A stretch of 64,000 nucleotides of DNA from Datura wrightii (Eukaryota; Streptophyta; Magnoliopsida; Solanales; Solanaceae), in contig JASDFA010000002.1 of NCBI GenBank assembly GCA_035772735.1, positions 33,004,501 to 33,068,500 of the forward strand, read 5' to 3'. The notes beneath the pieces are model-generated. The model was not told the DNA's origin, did not search any database, and worked only from the letters and a program-made list of their open reading frames with translations. This document shows, piece after piece, positions 32,954 to 45,959 of this stretch. Numbering within the stretch: the stretch's first letter is position 1; each line of letters begins with the position of its first letter. Position numbers and translations under genes: made by a program.

Positions 32954-35306
32954 TGTAATACCTCGTAAGCCCAAAGATCAGACGAGAATTGAAATGGAGA
33001 AAAAGTTGAAATCTGGCACCAAGACAGAATGAGTCATGAGGAGACCCGTAAGAGGAGCCCACGAGTCGTGATGTGAATTGTGGGGAGGCCCAGGGAATGA
33101 ATTTGAAACATGAGAAATGAGACCCCCACGGGCATGACCACGACTCATAGTCATGCCCCATGAGTCGTTAGGTGAGTCGTGGGGTGGTGAGTAAGAAAAG
33201 AGAAGAAGAGAGCTTGTGTACTTGACATAAGGACCCAACTGATCGTGGTCAGTCCCCACAATTCGTGAGAATAGTCATGGACAAGCACAGAATTATTTTT
33301 TTGAAGCTAAGGTAGTGCATTTCACGAATGTTGACCACGAGTCATGGTCACCAGGCAACAAGTCATCAAGTCTCCCGTTATGAGCCTAGGAGACCTATTG
33401 AGCAGTGTACTTCATAGACCATCCCATAAGTCTTGGCAAGAGGGGACGAGTCATTTGGTCCCTTGTTGGGACTACATGGCAGTTATTTTTTGCGAATTTA
33501 GTAAGGGTTTTTCCATAATTTCTAAGTTCCTAAGGCCTAAACTACGTCGTTTTGAGTTATGAATGATGACTTTTAAAGAGTTAAGTTCATTTTAGGCCTT
33601 ATTCATTCATGCATGCAAGGTAGAAAGGTTAGAGAGGGTGATTAAGCTAGTGTTCTTCAAGTTCCCTTCAATTCCCTATTGGGCACCTAAAGAAGTGTAA
33701 GAATCAGCTACCAACAAGTATGTAAGGTTATGAATGGGTGATTTTTTTCACACTCATGCCCAATCCCTCTATAAATTATGAATGTTCTATGACTAATCCA
33801 TGGGGTTTTAACCCAATTGCATGAATTTACTAATTCTCTACATAGTTATGATTTGATTACATTTCTACTAAGGAATTATGAAGCATGGGCAAGTTTTATA
33901 ATGTTTTAAATTAAAAATCATGTTTCTAGTTTTATAAATTGAGAGCCCATTGATGAGAAGTTTATGAAAGATGAGATTTGTGATGAATGTATGATGATAA
34001 TGAGATATTATGATGAAAAGCATGTATTCAAGCTACCCATGTTTATAATAATCTTTTTGGTAAGAATTGAGTATTTTCAATTCTGATAAAGCTTTGGGCA
34101 ATGCCCATATGTTCAAAGTGTGATTGATGATTTCTCGAATTAAGCTTACCACATGGTTTTGGAGCGAAGACTCCTAATTATCTTTAATATTGTGGTATGG
34201 TTTGAGTTAAAGCTTCTCATATGCCTGATTTCACATTTGAGATGTATTTGATGATTGAGCTTCGTCAATAGATGATGTTGAGCTTTGTTGAAAAACAATG
34301 TAGAGCATATGTATGTATTTGGGAGTAGTGTCTAGCACCGAGCAGGCTAAGGGTCTATCACCCTGTGCCTCAGAACTACGTGCCAACATAAGTTTATACT
34401 TATACATATTATTTTGGGACCTCCCTTGTGAGCTATTCCCGGCCTTATTGGCCCGTGAGATTGATATCGATATCATGGTATCGTCCCTATCCCTAGAAAG
34501 GCTTTGGACGGCTCTACCTACTTGAGTGTGATAGTTGCGACCACATAAGCTCTATCATGGTATGTCGGTGAAAAGACGAGTCTCCCATTGTTCCTTATGA
34601 TTTCAGTTATGCATGATTATCATTCATGAGATTTCTATATCTATATATGTTCTAAAGCAGGTTTGACTCAATGTTTAGTTTTACTCATAAATATCATATT
34701 TCAGCTTTGAGTCAATCATTTCAGATATGAAGTTATGTTATGTTATGATGGGATAATGATTTCAGAAAGAATGCATGCAAGACCTACTCTCAAATTATTA
34801 ATGTTCATATTTTACATTATCCATTGTCTTTAAATGATTTTACTTATTTTAGTGATTTTACTTACCTTGCATACTCAGTACATTCCACATACTGACCGCA
34901 TACTCTATGTTGTATCGTTTCATGATACATGACCTGACTCTCACGTTCAGCCCCACTCATAGTCAGTCTTCTGAGATCGCATCATACGTTGTTAGTAAGT
35001 ACTCATCTCCCAAGGACTAGACTATTTAGATTTCCTATATGTATTTCAGTTTTAGTTTTGTTGAGTTAGTTTGGGTCTTGTCCCATCAACTCGTCATGTT
35101 AGAGGCTTTTTAGACATGTGGTTATATTCAGCTTTAGATTGTGTATTCTGATGTTATGTTTAGGTTAGACTTCCACTTTGATTATATTGTTGATTATCCA
35201 GTTTCTTTGATTGAGTTAGATGTATGCTTATGCCATGGGTCGACTTGGGGTCTCTCGGAGCTCCTTGTCCTGTGTTGCTATTCGGGCCTCCATTTGGGTC
35301 ATGACA
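32954..35306 (+). repeat. Tek-A 3' LTR
   Basis: 2353 bp, TGTAATACC to ATGACA. Related in ends and motif content to the Tek-B LTR but clearly diverged. The ACGAGTC/GACTCGT array is at 33020-33360. Confidence 0.82.
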
Positions 35307-36446
35307 TTTTATTGGGATAAGGCCATATTTATTAAGAGTTTGTGTGGATAAAGTCATAAGAAGGTGTGTTCCTAAAAATGATATGAGTTACATTCTTGAG
35401 GCATACCATTCATCCCCCACAGGAGGACATCACAGCGTCATTTGCACAATATAAGAGATACTACAGTGTGGATATTATTGGCCTACCATTCATCAAGATG
35501 CTCATGACTTTGCAAAAGCTTGTGATAAATGTCAACAAGAAGGGAGAGTGTCTCAAAGAAATAAGCTACAGCTTATTTCCATTTTGAGGTAGAATTATTT
35601 GATGTATGGGACATCGACTTTATGGGACCTTTTGTGAGTTCCTTTGGGATGAAATACATATTTTTGGCAGTCACTTACGATCCTAAGTGGATGGAAGCTG
35701 TAGCAGTTCCAAACAATGAAAGTAAGTCAGTCATTGCATTTTTAAGAAGAAACATCTTCTCTAGGTTTGGCAGTCCAAGGGCAATTATTAGTGATGGAGG
35801 ATCACACTTCTACAATAGGCTATTTCATGGCCTACTTGAAAAAGATGGAGTCAAGCATAAGGTGGCAACACATTACCAGTCACAAACTAGTGGACAAGTG
35901 GAAGTCTCAAACAGGAAGATCAAAACAATTTTGGCCAAGATAGTTAATGCAAATACAACAAATTGGTCAAGGAGACTAGAGGATGTTTTATGGGCATATT
36001 GTGCAACATTCAAAAAACCTATAGGTATGTCACGATATCAGCTTATCTATGAAAAATCATGTCATTTACCTGTGGAACTTGAACATAAATCCTTGTGGGC
36101 ACTAAAAAGTAAAATCTAAATTAGAATGAAGCAGCAGATCTAAGGCTCACTCAACTTGATGAGATGAATGAGTTTAGATTAATAGCTTATGAGAATGCAG
36201 CCATATACAAAGAGAGAATGAACCTTTATCATGATGAAGATATTGAGAAAAGGGAGTTCATTCCTGGGGACTTAGTGTTGTTATTACACTCTAGACTCCA
36301 ACTATTCCCAGAAAAATTAAGGTCAAAATGGTCAGGACCATTCAAAGTGGTAAGAGTGTTCTCACATGGAGCGATTGAGCTTGAAACAAAAGAAGGGACT
36401 AGGTTCAAGGTGAATGTAAAGGGTGAAGAATTATTTTGGTCATCCT
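35307..36446 (+). pseudogene. Ath-E integrase
   Basis: The first segment (YWDKAIFIKSLCG) matches the linker between RNase H and integrase. Zinc-binding remnant includes CDKCQQEGRVSQR in a shifted frame. Catalytic Asp residues are seen in DIDFMGPFVSS and ISDGGSHF, and Glu in SGQVEVSNRKIK. The tail has HLPVELEHKSLWA and RLQLFPEKLRSKWSGPFKV, then VNVKGEELF where a frameshift intervenes. Several stops and frameshifts. Confidence 0.82.
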
Positions 36447-36506
36447 AGAGAGCTAAAAGTGTTGGAAGAAAATTACCTTGAGGAAGTCTCAATACTCTAC
36501 AGACCC

Positions 36507-36555
36507 ACGTCGTGCCACGACGTTAAATCAGGCACTGCATGGAAGGCAACCCAAG
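36507..36555 (+). other. Ath-E post-pol double hairpin
   Basis: ACGTCG-TGCCA-CGACGT (36507-36523) is perfect. The second hairpin, CATGGA-AGGCAA-CCCAAG (36538-36555), keeps the loop but has two mismatches. Confidence 0.7.
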
Positions 36556-36636
36556 ATAACTTATATGTTTATGTGTTCTTAAGTGTGCAAAAATAAGTCA
36601 CAGGTCCTTGGGCAAGAGATGTATAAGAGCAGCAGG

Positions 36637-38291
36637 TGATAACACTCAAAACTCACACAACTGATAAAGCATGAAGTGGACGTTGTCAATAAAAAACCAA
36701 CAAAAGTTGGGGTTGATCCCATAGGGAATATGGTCAAGATATAGATTAATGCACATATTTAAGCTTTTAGGTATGTTATCTCCAAAGGGGGGTTTATAAA
36801 AGCAATTATAAGACAATATTGAGAATTAGTTGTTGTTTATCAAGATTTGAAATTAACTAGGGTAAGTGTTCTCCATGGGTTCATAACTACTTCGTGTTTA
36901 CACTGGTGATGTATCCCAATGCTTACTAGTAGAACTGATAACTAGGGTTCATCCAAACAACTAGTTCGTCGCTATTGGATGACTATACTCAATCAGCGGA
37001 TTAGGTCTCATGAGCGATTTCAATTCAACCATTATCAACTTGTTCCAAATTAACTATTCTATGACTGCATCTCAAGTCATACAATGGCCCATAAAGATCA
37101 AGACTTTGTTGTGATTCTCTTTTCCTAATCTCTACTTCTCTAGGTTCAAGCAAGTAAAGAATTCGGGCAAGTCTTAATATTGCACTTCATTAAGAAATAT
37201 TAAAGATAAAGAGAATACAATACAAGTGTTTAACATCGGTTTAGAATCACATTTTGTAACCCTAGTTCATTAACTCACCATGGTTCCCACAATCCTAGTT
37301 GTGAAGATTTTAGCCTCCTAATGATTGTACGATTGTTATTAGCATTCATAGATAAACACATAATTGAATACTTATAAATATGATTGAAATAAAACCTACT
37401 TGATTATTACAAGAATTGATGTTGAATAATTCAAGAACAAGGAAGATATCAAAGCAAGAAAATCTCCAAGACTCGAATTAAAATTAACAACAAGTTGTCT
37501 CTCAATGAAAACCTTAATGTTCGACTCTCTAATCTATTGTTCTCTGCTGAAATTAACCTATAAAGTATTTATACAAATAATTGGACCTTCTCTTAAGTAA
37601 ATAGGTAAACTACCAAAAACTATTGCCGCCTTCACATATGACCCGTAACAAGACTGCACGGGTCGTACCACAACCCGTACATTGGCTGGTTTCTGCTAAA
37701 TCTGGCTAAGTGTTGACTTCTGGCACGACTCGTACCAAGAACCTACGAATCATACAATCTTTCCATGGCCTGAACTTGCACTTTTTGGCATCCTCTGTTA
37801 ACTTTCACAAATAACTTAGTGCCACTAGTACCTCTGTTCCACGATCCATGACTACTTCTCGTACCTTGAGTTCTTCCAGTCCTCTCTTTTTCTGGGCTTT
37901 TCCATGGTTTCTTTGTACAGGTCTTAGGTAGGTCTCATGACTCATGTTTGCTCCTCATACTAGGATACTTGGCCTATGCAAAACCTTCTGGTATTTATAT
38001 GACTGTTATGGTACGGCTTGTACCATGAGCCGTAAGTTTCCTTTGCCTCAAACTTTGGTCTTGGACCTTTCCACAACACTCAATATGGCTCGTACCAGTA
38101 TGGTGCTCGTACTAGATTCATTCTTAGCCACTTTTCTGTATTTTTCTCCATCTTTTGCACAATTCAACTCCAACATCTATGTTTCCTGAAAACAATGTAA
38201 AAGTGGCTCATATCCATATAAAACACACCTATGTCCGTGTTAGTTTCCTCAGTTTTAAGCGTCGAAAGTGCTGTAAACTCACAGGACATTA
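36637..38291 (-). repeat. Ath-F2 3' LTR
   Basis: 1655 bp starting TGATAACAC. TATA (minus TATAAATA) at 37566-37573. GACCCGT and ACGGGTC arms at 37640-37664 begin the GTACGAGTC-type motif array that continues to about 38100. Confidence 0.85.
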
Positions 38292-38330
38292 ACACCCTCA
38301 ACTTAAGACTTTTGCATGTCCTCAGGCAAA
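38292..38330 (-). other. Ath-F2 polypurine tract and hairpin
   Basis: Sense CTTAAGTTGAGGGTG before the LTR, preceded by TTTGC/GCAAA arms (38311-38315, 38326-38330) around a loop containing GAGGA. Confidence 0.6.
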
Positions 38331-39859
38331 GAAAACGAAAACTAAAAGCTCTACTTAATTATAAAGCAAACCTAGAATACCTACAACCAACACAACAAAA
38401 TTTGCACTATGAACCACAATCAGCTAATAATCCCTTTTTAGTTCCAACTAAGTCATCTATGCGCACATTTAACCATAGTCAATGACATACAGGGATCAAG
38501 ATATGGCATCCAACTATTAGAAGAGAATTGAGCTATCACCAATGCTATTCACAAAAGTAATTGGTAAAATACAACACAAACCAAGTACCCTCACAGCAAA
38601 GGAAGTCCCCAACACTCATAGATATATGAAATAATGAACTTGGGACTAAATAAATGGGACTCTGACTCTCCCAAAGAAGTTCCAAATACTGCACATCGGA
38701 TACCATAGGCTTGCCCTTTATTTTCTCCACTTCGGCTCTTTTGACAGTTAAACTAAGATCACTGTAGAACATTGTTTGGCTTGTAATGTAGGCTTCGGGT
38801 TGGGTATGACAAATGTGAAATTAAGTGACTAAACCTTCCTTGGTACTACATGCCTGTGGCTCCACTTTACACTTTTTTTAACCCCCCCCCTTTAACATTT
38901 TCAACTTTTTCCTCCCTTTTCTCCATTTGCATGCAATATGTGGGTGTGATGTGTTTTTTCTCATCGTTTATATTCCTTTTTCTCTTGTATTTTTTTTCTT
39001 CTCATTTTTCTTTTTAGCTATTTCTTCTTTCTTTTCTTGTCACACCACACCTCATATTTAATATTTTTTATTTCTTTTCCTTTTTCACCTCCCCACAATC
39101 TATGCACCACTACTATAGCCACCCTCAACTTAGACATTTTTCCTAAGTTGAGGTTCACAAAGTCCAAGGAGGGACCAGGGCCAAAATAGGTTCATTATAA
39201 ACAATGGTTAAGGTTAAAGGTTAATTAAAAAAAAATGGTTAATGTAAAGCTCAAACTTGGGATCAAGTGATTCATCATCATTTGGTAGGGTAATTTAAGC
39301 TAAAGTAGCTAAAATCAATAATAGCCTATGATCATCTCCTAACCAACTATCCTAAAGCCTATACAAAGACCAACCATGCATGTTCTAGATCCTCTACGCA
39401 GTATTGAACTAGGTATACATCCTCACTCACTCATTGTACCGATTTTCATTGAATCTACCTTTCTAGATTATGCATGGATAAGCCACAACTACTCATGCTC
39501 ATAATTTAAATGTCATACAAAGATCCACAAAAGTCATGCAGTTGCAATTAACTAGACAACTAACATCAAAACAAAATATTCAAACAGGGTCAATTTTTTC
39601 AAAAACATCAAATTAGCGCATTTATTGGTTGCAAAGTAATTCTAAGCTACTTCTAATAAAATAGAAACAACCTAAACATGCCGGTTCTACTAGGTAGCAT
39701 GCCTATGGAATAGACACAAAGCAAGAAGAACCCTTGGACGAATCAAAAAACCCAAAAATATAAGTACACCCCCTTTGAAAAACATGCTTCATCCACGAAG
39801 CATAAAATATGCAAGAACAAGGGAAAAGGACATACTTGTGGCTACTAGAACTTCACCTC
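38331..39859 (-). other. Ath-F2 3' noncoding region
   Basis: No gene. Shared blocks: CATAGGCTTGCC at 38704, pyrimidine-rich tract 38870-39115, GTTCTAGATCCTCTACG near 39381. A perfect 11-bp hairpin lies at 39123-39153. Confidence 0.7.
39123..39153. other. 11-bp inverted repeat of PPT-like sequence
   Basis: CCTCAACTTAG (39123-39133) and CTAAGTTGAGG (39143-39153), 9-nt loop. The arm repeats the polypurine-tract core TAAGTTGAGG. F1 (42470-42500) and F4 (55383-55416) have decayed versions. Confidence 0.7.
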
Positions 39860-39909
39860 CCATTGTTTGCCTCTCATGAGTGCCTAATCTAATGTCGCGG
39901 CACGATGTA
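39860..39909 (-). other. Ath-F2 hairpin cassette
   Basis: One copy: 39860-39877 (loop AGGCAA in sense) and, just right of it on the plus strand, a stem around CGGCA at 39892-39907. The protease-end sequence follows it. Confidence 0.55.
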
Positions 39910-39971
39910 AGTCTCTTGACTACTCAGACTTCATCAAAAAACTCAAAATCATTATCGATTGCTGAGACAAA

Positions 39972-41663
39972 TGATAACGCTCAAACTCACACTCCTGATA
40001 AAGTATGAAGTTGACGTTGTCAATAAACAACCCAACAAATTTTGGGGTCAAATCCAGAGGGAATATGGTAAGAACTAGACTAATGTGGGTACGTAAGCTT
40101 TTAGGTATGTTATCTCCAAATTAGGGGTTTATAGAAAAATAGTAGTAAAAGAAGAGTGAAAATCAGTTGTTGTTTATCACGATATGCAATTAACTAGGAT
40201 AAGTGTTCTCCATGGGTTTATAACTACTTCGGGTTTACACTCGTGATCTATCCCAATGCGTACTTGTAGAACTGATAACTACGATTCATCCAAATGGCTG
40301 GTTCATCCCTATTGAATGATTATACTTAACCACCGGGTAAGATCTCATGAGCGATCTCACTTTAACCATTATCAACTTTTTCAAAATTAACTATCCTATG
40401 ACCGTAGCTCAAGTTATACAATGGTCATAATAATCAAGGCTTCGTTGTAATTCTCTTTTCCTAATCTCTACTTCTCTAGGTTCAAGAAAGTAAAGAATTC
40501 GGGCAAGTCCTAACATTGCATTTCATTGAGAAAAATTAAAGATGAATAGAATACAATACAAGTGTTTAACATTGGTTTCGAATCACTTTGTGTAACCCTA
40601 GTTTGTTAATCCATCATGGTTCCCACAACCTTAGTTGTGGAGGTTTTTGCCTCTCCTGATTATAAGATTATGATTAGTATTCATAGAAAAAAACATACAA
40701 ATACTTACAATAGTGATTGGAAGAAAACTTTCTTTGAATATTGTAAGAAAAAATGATGACCAAATTCAAGAACAATTGAGAAAATCCAAGTTAAGGTCTT
40801 AAGAATCGCTATCCAATATTGTTGAAAACTAATTACAAACTTATAATAATTGACCTCTGAATGTCTTCCCACGACTTCTAAACTAAAAGAAACCTAAATA
40901 GTATTTTCATAGATAATAAAATCCTTTCCTTAATTTACCATGGAAATATCCAAATTTGGCTTCGACACTTTATATTACTCCTCATAAGACCCGTAACAGG
41001 ATTGTACGGGTCATTCCTTGTCTCGTACATCCCTTGGCTACTGTAGAATTTTCTAAGTATTGGCCTTTGGTACGACTTGTAACAGGATCCCATGAGTCAT
41101 ACAATCAAGTCAAGGTTTGACACTGGGAATTCTGGCGTCTTTGAAGATTTCTACGAATGTCTTGATACACCTCATACCTTGCTCCTATGACTCGTAACAG
41201 TTTGTCATAACATGTGATTTGCTAAGTCCCAAAAATCTCTAAAGTTCTCCATGGCTCCTAGTACAGGTCGTAGGTAGAAGTTATGATCCGTAGTTGCTAC
41301 AAGGAGACTTCAACTGTGCAAATTTCTTTGGAGTATTCTACCACTCATGTTACGGCTCGTACCGGGATGGTATGGCTCATACTGAAAGTTGTACTTTGCC
41401 TTTGCCTTGTACCAATCTTCTGGGATTTTCCACGAGTCTTAGTACGACTCATACGATCTTGGTATGGCACATACTGAGATCAGTACTTGGCCTCTTTTAT
41501 GCACTTTTCTGCAACTTTTATGCACCTTCTGCACATTTTCACTCCAACACCTATTTTCTCTTAAAACAAAGTAAAAACACCTCATATCCATATTAACATA
41601 CCTAGGTCCATGCTATTTTCCTAGTTTTAAGCGTCGAAAGTGTTGTAAACTCACATCACATCA
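39972..41663 (-). repeat. Ath-F1 3' LTR
   Basis: 1692 bp, TGATAACGC to CACATCA. Its TATA region (about 40901) is mutated compared with the 5' LTR. GACTCGTACC-type motifs at 40985-41480. Confidence 0.88.
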
Positions 41664-43200
41664 ACATCCTCAACTTAAGACTTTTGCATGTCCTTAGGTA
41701 AAGAAAACAGAAAATAAAAAAATGATTCTTAACTAGAAAGTAAACCTAGGATACTACAGCCAACAATAATCAAAACTTGCACTGTGAACATAAACAACTT
41801 TTGACCCTTCCCCAGGTAAACCAAATCAGCAATGCACATTAAGTGACCACCAACCATGATAAACAAGGATCAAGATATGTCATCTAGTTATTAGTAGAAA
41901 ATCAATTTATTACCAATACTTTCACACAGACAACCGGTAGAATAACATAAACCATGTACCCTCATAGAAAATGAAGTCCCCAACTCACAAATATATGAAA
42001 ATATGAAACTTGGGACTAAAACAAGTAAGTCTCTCACTCTCACAAAGAAGTTCCAAATACTGCACATCAAATACCATAGGCTTGCCTTTATTTTCTCTAC
42101 TTTGGCTTTTTGGTCAGTCAGTCTAGGATCATTATAGGACTTTGTTTGGCTTGTAATGTAGGCTTTAGGATGGGTATGGTAAGTATGGAATTTACTGACT
42201 AAACCCTCCTTGGCACTACATACTTCTGGCTTCACTTTTCACTTATTTCACCCTTTTCACTTTTCAACCTTTTTTTCTCTCCCTTTTCTAGCATGTGTTA
42301 GTGTGGTGTATTTTCATCTTTTTTTTTCAGCTCTTCTTTTTTCTTTGCATATTTCATTTTCATCTCATCGTTTATTCTTTTCTTTTTCACACCACTCCTC
42401 ACAATTCTTTGACTCTTTTTCTTTCTTTCCTTTTCACCACACACAATTTATGCACCCCTACTATGACCATCATAAATTTAGGCATTTTGCCAAAGTTGAG
42501 GTTCACAGTGTCCAAGGAGGGACCAGGGCCAAATAGGTTCATTATAAAGATTGGTCAAGGTGAATAGGTGATCAAGAAAAATGGGTCAACATTAAGGCTC
42601 AAAATTGGGGTCAAGGGAATCATATCATTTTGGTAGGGAAATTTAAGCAAAAATGGGCTATTTTTAAACAAAAATGGCTATGATCCTTTTCTAACCAACC
42701 ATCCTAAACCCTATGTAAAGACCAACCGGGCAAGTTCTAGATCCTCTACGCAGTACTGAACTAAGTATTGATCCTCACTCACTCATGGTACATGTTTTGC
42801 ATTCATTCTACCTATCTGGTTCATACATGGCTAACTATAACTACTCATGCTAATTCACTAATTGACACAAAAAGATCCACAAAAATCATGCTTTCCAATC
42901 AACAAGTACAGCTAACATCCAAAAAATTTTAAATAGGGTTATTTTTTCAAAACATCAAAACTAGTGCATTTTATTGGCTGAGGAATCCTAAGCTACTTTT
43001 TAACTAAACAAAGCATCCTAAAAATGTCAATTCTACGAGATAGCATGCCTGAGGAAAAAGAAACACGACCAGAAAAGCCCCTAGAAGAATAAAAAATCCC
43101 AAAAAAATACAAGTAGACCCCTCCCCTTTTGAAAAGCATGCTTCGTTCTCGAAGCATAGAATATAAGCACAAGGGAAAGAGACATACCTGTGGCTACTCA
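41664..43200 (-). other. Ath-F1 3' noncoding region
   Basis: No gene. Polypurine tract and decayed hairpin at 41664-41700, CATAGGCTTGCC at 42075, pyrimidine-rich tract 42225-42450, CAAGTTCTAGATCC block at 42731. The Phe/Ser-rich plus-strand reading frames here are translations of the tract. Confidence 0.7.
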
Positions 43201-43212
43201 AACTTCACCTTC

Positions 43213-43345
43213 CATAGGTTGCCTCCCATACAGTTCCTGGTTTAATGCCGCAGCATGACATAGGTGGTCAATTACTCAGGATTCACCAAAACACCTCATG
43301 AGTTGCCTCCAAAGAGGTGCCTAATTTAACATCATAGCACAACGC
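43213..43345 (-). other. Ath-F1 hairpin cassette, tandem duplicate
   Basis: First copy at 43213-43230 (sense loop AGGCAA; stem with G-U wobbles). A decayed second copy starts at 43297, period 84. F4 has the same duplication with period 85. Confidence 0.6.
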
Positions 43346-43360
43346 TTGTCTCTTGACTAC

Positions 43361-43948
43361 TCAGACTTCATCAAGAAACCTAGAATAATCCTCAATTGCT
43401 GAGACCGTCCTCAACTCATTTGGCTGCTTCAATGACCGGTAGACGTTGAAAGTGACCTCCTCTTTATTAAGTCTGAATTTCAGTTGGCTAGCCTCAACAT
43501 CTACTAAAGCCCTCCCAGTGGCAAGGAATGGTCGCCCCAAAATGATGGGGACCTTAAAGTCAACCTCACTATCCAAGATCACGAAGTCCCCTGGGAATAT
43601 AAATCTGTCAACCTTGAAGAGCACATCAAATAGGATCCCCACAGGCTTCTTTACAGTACGAGCGACCATTAATAGCCGCATAGCTGTTGGTGTGGGGACT
43701 TCCAAGCCCAGCTACTTCAACACAACTAATGGCATCAGATTGATGCTTGCTCCTAAGTTTCAAAGTTCCTTCGTGAACTCAACGTCACCAATAGTATATC
43801 GAATGGTGAAGGCACCTCGATCATCCTTTTTCTTGGAAAGGACCCATGAGGCTATGGCACTGCAATGATGCAAGTTACCCATTGGCTCATAGCTCACGGA
43901 CCTTTTCTTGGTAATAAGGTTCTTCATTAATTTGGCGTATCCAGGCAC
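43361..43948 (-). pseudogene. Ath-F1 aspartic protease
   Basis: Athila protease with LGASINLMP, but the two preceding residues, normally Cys-Asp, read stop-Asn (near 43760): the catalytic Asp is lost. ILGRPFLATGRALVDVEA is intact. It ends at 43361 in a natural-looking stop and runs straight into the hairpin cassette. Confidence 0.82.
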
Positions 43949-45832
43949 CTACTCCAATGCATCGACCAATGGTATGTTTACAGATAATTGTTTAAGCATA
44001 GAAATAAATTTCTGAAACTTACCATCTTTCTCCTTCTTCTTCATTCTTTGAGGAAACAGTGGCGATGGTCGTGGGATAGCCTTATAGATCTTTGTGGCCC
44101 CTTGTTTCTTACCCTTTTCAGCTTCAGACTCCTTTTCACCAATTGGAGCCTCGGTCAACTCAGCCTCTTCCTTAAGCTCTTACTCAGCAACCTCATCATC
44201 ATCATCAATCATGATCTCTTTCTTCTTTTGCATTTCAATTACATCTGGCAGAAGGGGATCAACTATGGTCTTTCCACTCCTAGTCATCACAACCATACAG
44301 TGACTATAATTCTTTGGATTTTGGAATGTGCTTCTAGGCAGTGTACCCTTTTGCCTAGGGTTCAGGGTGCCTACAATTGACCCAGCTACTGCTCTATTTT
44401 CTTGATGGCTGTAGAATGCATCTCAACTCTCTAGCCCATGCCAAATATATATATATCCATGAATGTCTTTCAGCTACTCCTTAGTGGATCTCACCTTCTT
44501 GTGCATCTCATCCATCATTCTCTCCAATTTTGACTCTCCAATCTCCCCCTCACATGCATTAGGACGCACATACAATCCTATTCGGTCGTTGTTATAAGCA
44601 TCATTCCTTCCCCATTTTCCCTCTCACTCACGACCTCAGATCCTATCTCTGTACCCATTAAGGTTGTAGTTATCCCAATATTAGTTCCGACCATGATTTC
44701 TGAAACCTTGGCTTGGCCCGAAAACCTGCCACCTAGTTGTCCAAGAGGTTTGCCTCCTCCTTGAAATTTGAATGCTCCGGCCTTGGTTCTTGTCCTTGAG
44801 TTCCCACTGTATTAAACTTTCTGGCCCCAGTGCCCATGATATGATTTGTGAGCAAGTGTAATAATGTACGCATGTGGGCCAATTCATGATCATGCTCCTC
44901 CTCCTTCTTTCGTTGGTCTGCAGTCATACCAACAACATATGTACCAGAAGATTCTTCCGCTTCCCTGGTGTGCCAGGCCTATTAGTTTTAGTCACTTTGT
45001 CAACAATACTGGCAGCTTGTTCCCACGTGTGACTCATCAGTGCTCCTCCCACAGCAATATCCGCTATAGCTTTAGCGCTATTATTCAATGACCTATAAAA
45101 AATCTCCAACAAACTATCATCAGGAATTTTTTGGTTTGGGCACTTGTCAACTTCTTTTTAAATCTCAACCAGGTTTCATGAAGTGCCTCCATTTTCAGTT
45201 GTCAAAAATTGTAGATCTTATCCTTAAGTTGTAGCATCCTGGAGGGTGGGAAGAACCTTTCAAGGAAAGCCCGTTTGAGCTGCTTCCAGTTGATAATGGA
45301 GTCATTGGGAAACTCTGATAACCATAAAGTGGTCTCTCCAGAAAGTGATAAGGGAAAGAGTCTCATCTTTATTGCATCCTAATTGACACTGGGCAACCTG
45401 TCTCCTGGCATATTCCAATGAAGTTCATTAAGTGTAGGTTGGCATCATCAGCTACATGACCACTAAACACCCCTTTCATATTCAGCAATTGAATCATGGT
45501 GCAAGTGATTTCAAACTTTGCCCCAGAAGGCAAAGGTGGTGGTACGATAGCTCCAATTGACCCGACTTCATCAATATCTAGGTCATCCTCATAAAATAAA
45601 TGAGGGGAATATCTCTGGCCTTTGTTTCCCTTCCATGGTGACCAATATTTATAACTTCATCCTGAGCATCATTGGCTTCCTAAAGTGTTGTTTTTCGAGC
45701 TAGCTCAGCTTTCCTAGCTTCTTCATCAAGACGGGCCTCTCTTTTCTCTTGGTTCTCCATTCTTCACAGTGTTCTTTATATTTCAAGATCCAAAGGAATT
45801 AGGGGATTTCCACTTCGTCGAGTACTTGAAAT
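43949..45832 (-). pseudogene. Ath-F1 gag
   Basis: Aligned with F4 gag; the start codon position is ATT (45832-45830) instead of ATG. Recognisable pieces: IKMRLFPLSLSGETTLWLSE (about 45360), LKRAFLERFFPPSRMLQLKD (about 45250), MLEIFYRSLNNSAK and GGALMSHTWEQAASIVDKVT (45112-44990). Many stops and frameshifts. No CCHC zinc knuckle seen. Confidence 0.75.
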
Positions 45833-45936
45833 TCAACAAGAGACATCATGTGGGTGTCAAAAAGAAAAAGAAAACAGAAATGAGGAAATAACAACCAAAA
45901 CTTAAACACAATAAATTAATCTAATCTTCGTCATAT

Positions 45937-45954
45937 TCCCCGGCAATGGCGCCA
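45937..45954 (-). other. Ath-F1 primer-binding site (tRNA-Asp type)
   Basis: Sense TGGCGCCATTGCCGGGGA, one base from the Athila consensus, 5 nt inside the LTR. Confidence 0.9.
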
Positions 45955-45959
45955 ATTTT

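Larger units (their letters stand above)
6427..35306 (+). mobile_element. Tek-A: chromovirus split by Tek-B
   Basis: Plus-strand Tekay/Del-type chromovirus. The left part (6427-8518) has the gag tail, protease, RT and RNase H. The right part (31218-35306) has integrase, chromodomain, polypurine tract and 3' LTR. Reading resumes after the 22.7-kb Tek-B insertion at the equivalent point, judged against the Tek-B sequence. Its 5' LTR and gag must lie left of the window, beyond Ath-D. Its 3' LTR end abuts Ath-E integrase sequence, so Tek-A is itself inserted in an Athila element. Confidence 0.85.
35307..36636 (+). mobile_element. Ath-E: degenerate Athila fragment
   Basis: Plus-strand Athila pol 3' end with post-pol hairpins, lying between the Tek-A 3' LTR and the Ath-F2 LTR. 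It is the oldest layer visible because both neighbours interrupt it. Its 5' part must lie left of the window. Confidence 0.78.

Noticed and set aside
42210..42567. Phe/Ser-rich plus-strand frames resembling membrane proteins (also 55083-55487)
   Set aside because: Translations of the conserved pyrimidine tract; the same tract recurs in several elements without a conserved frame.
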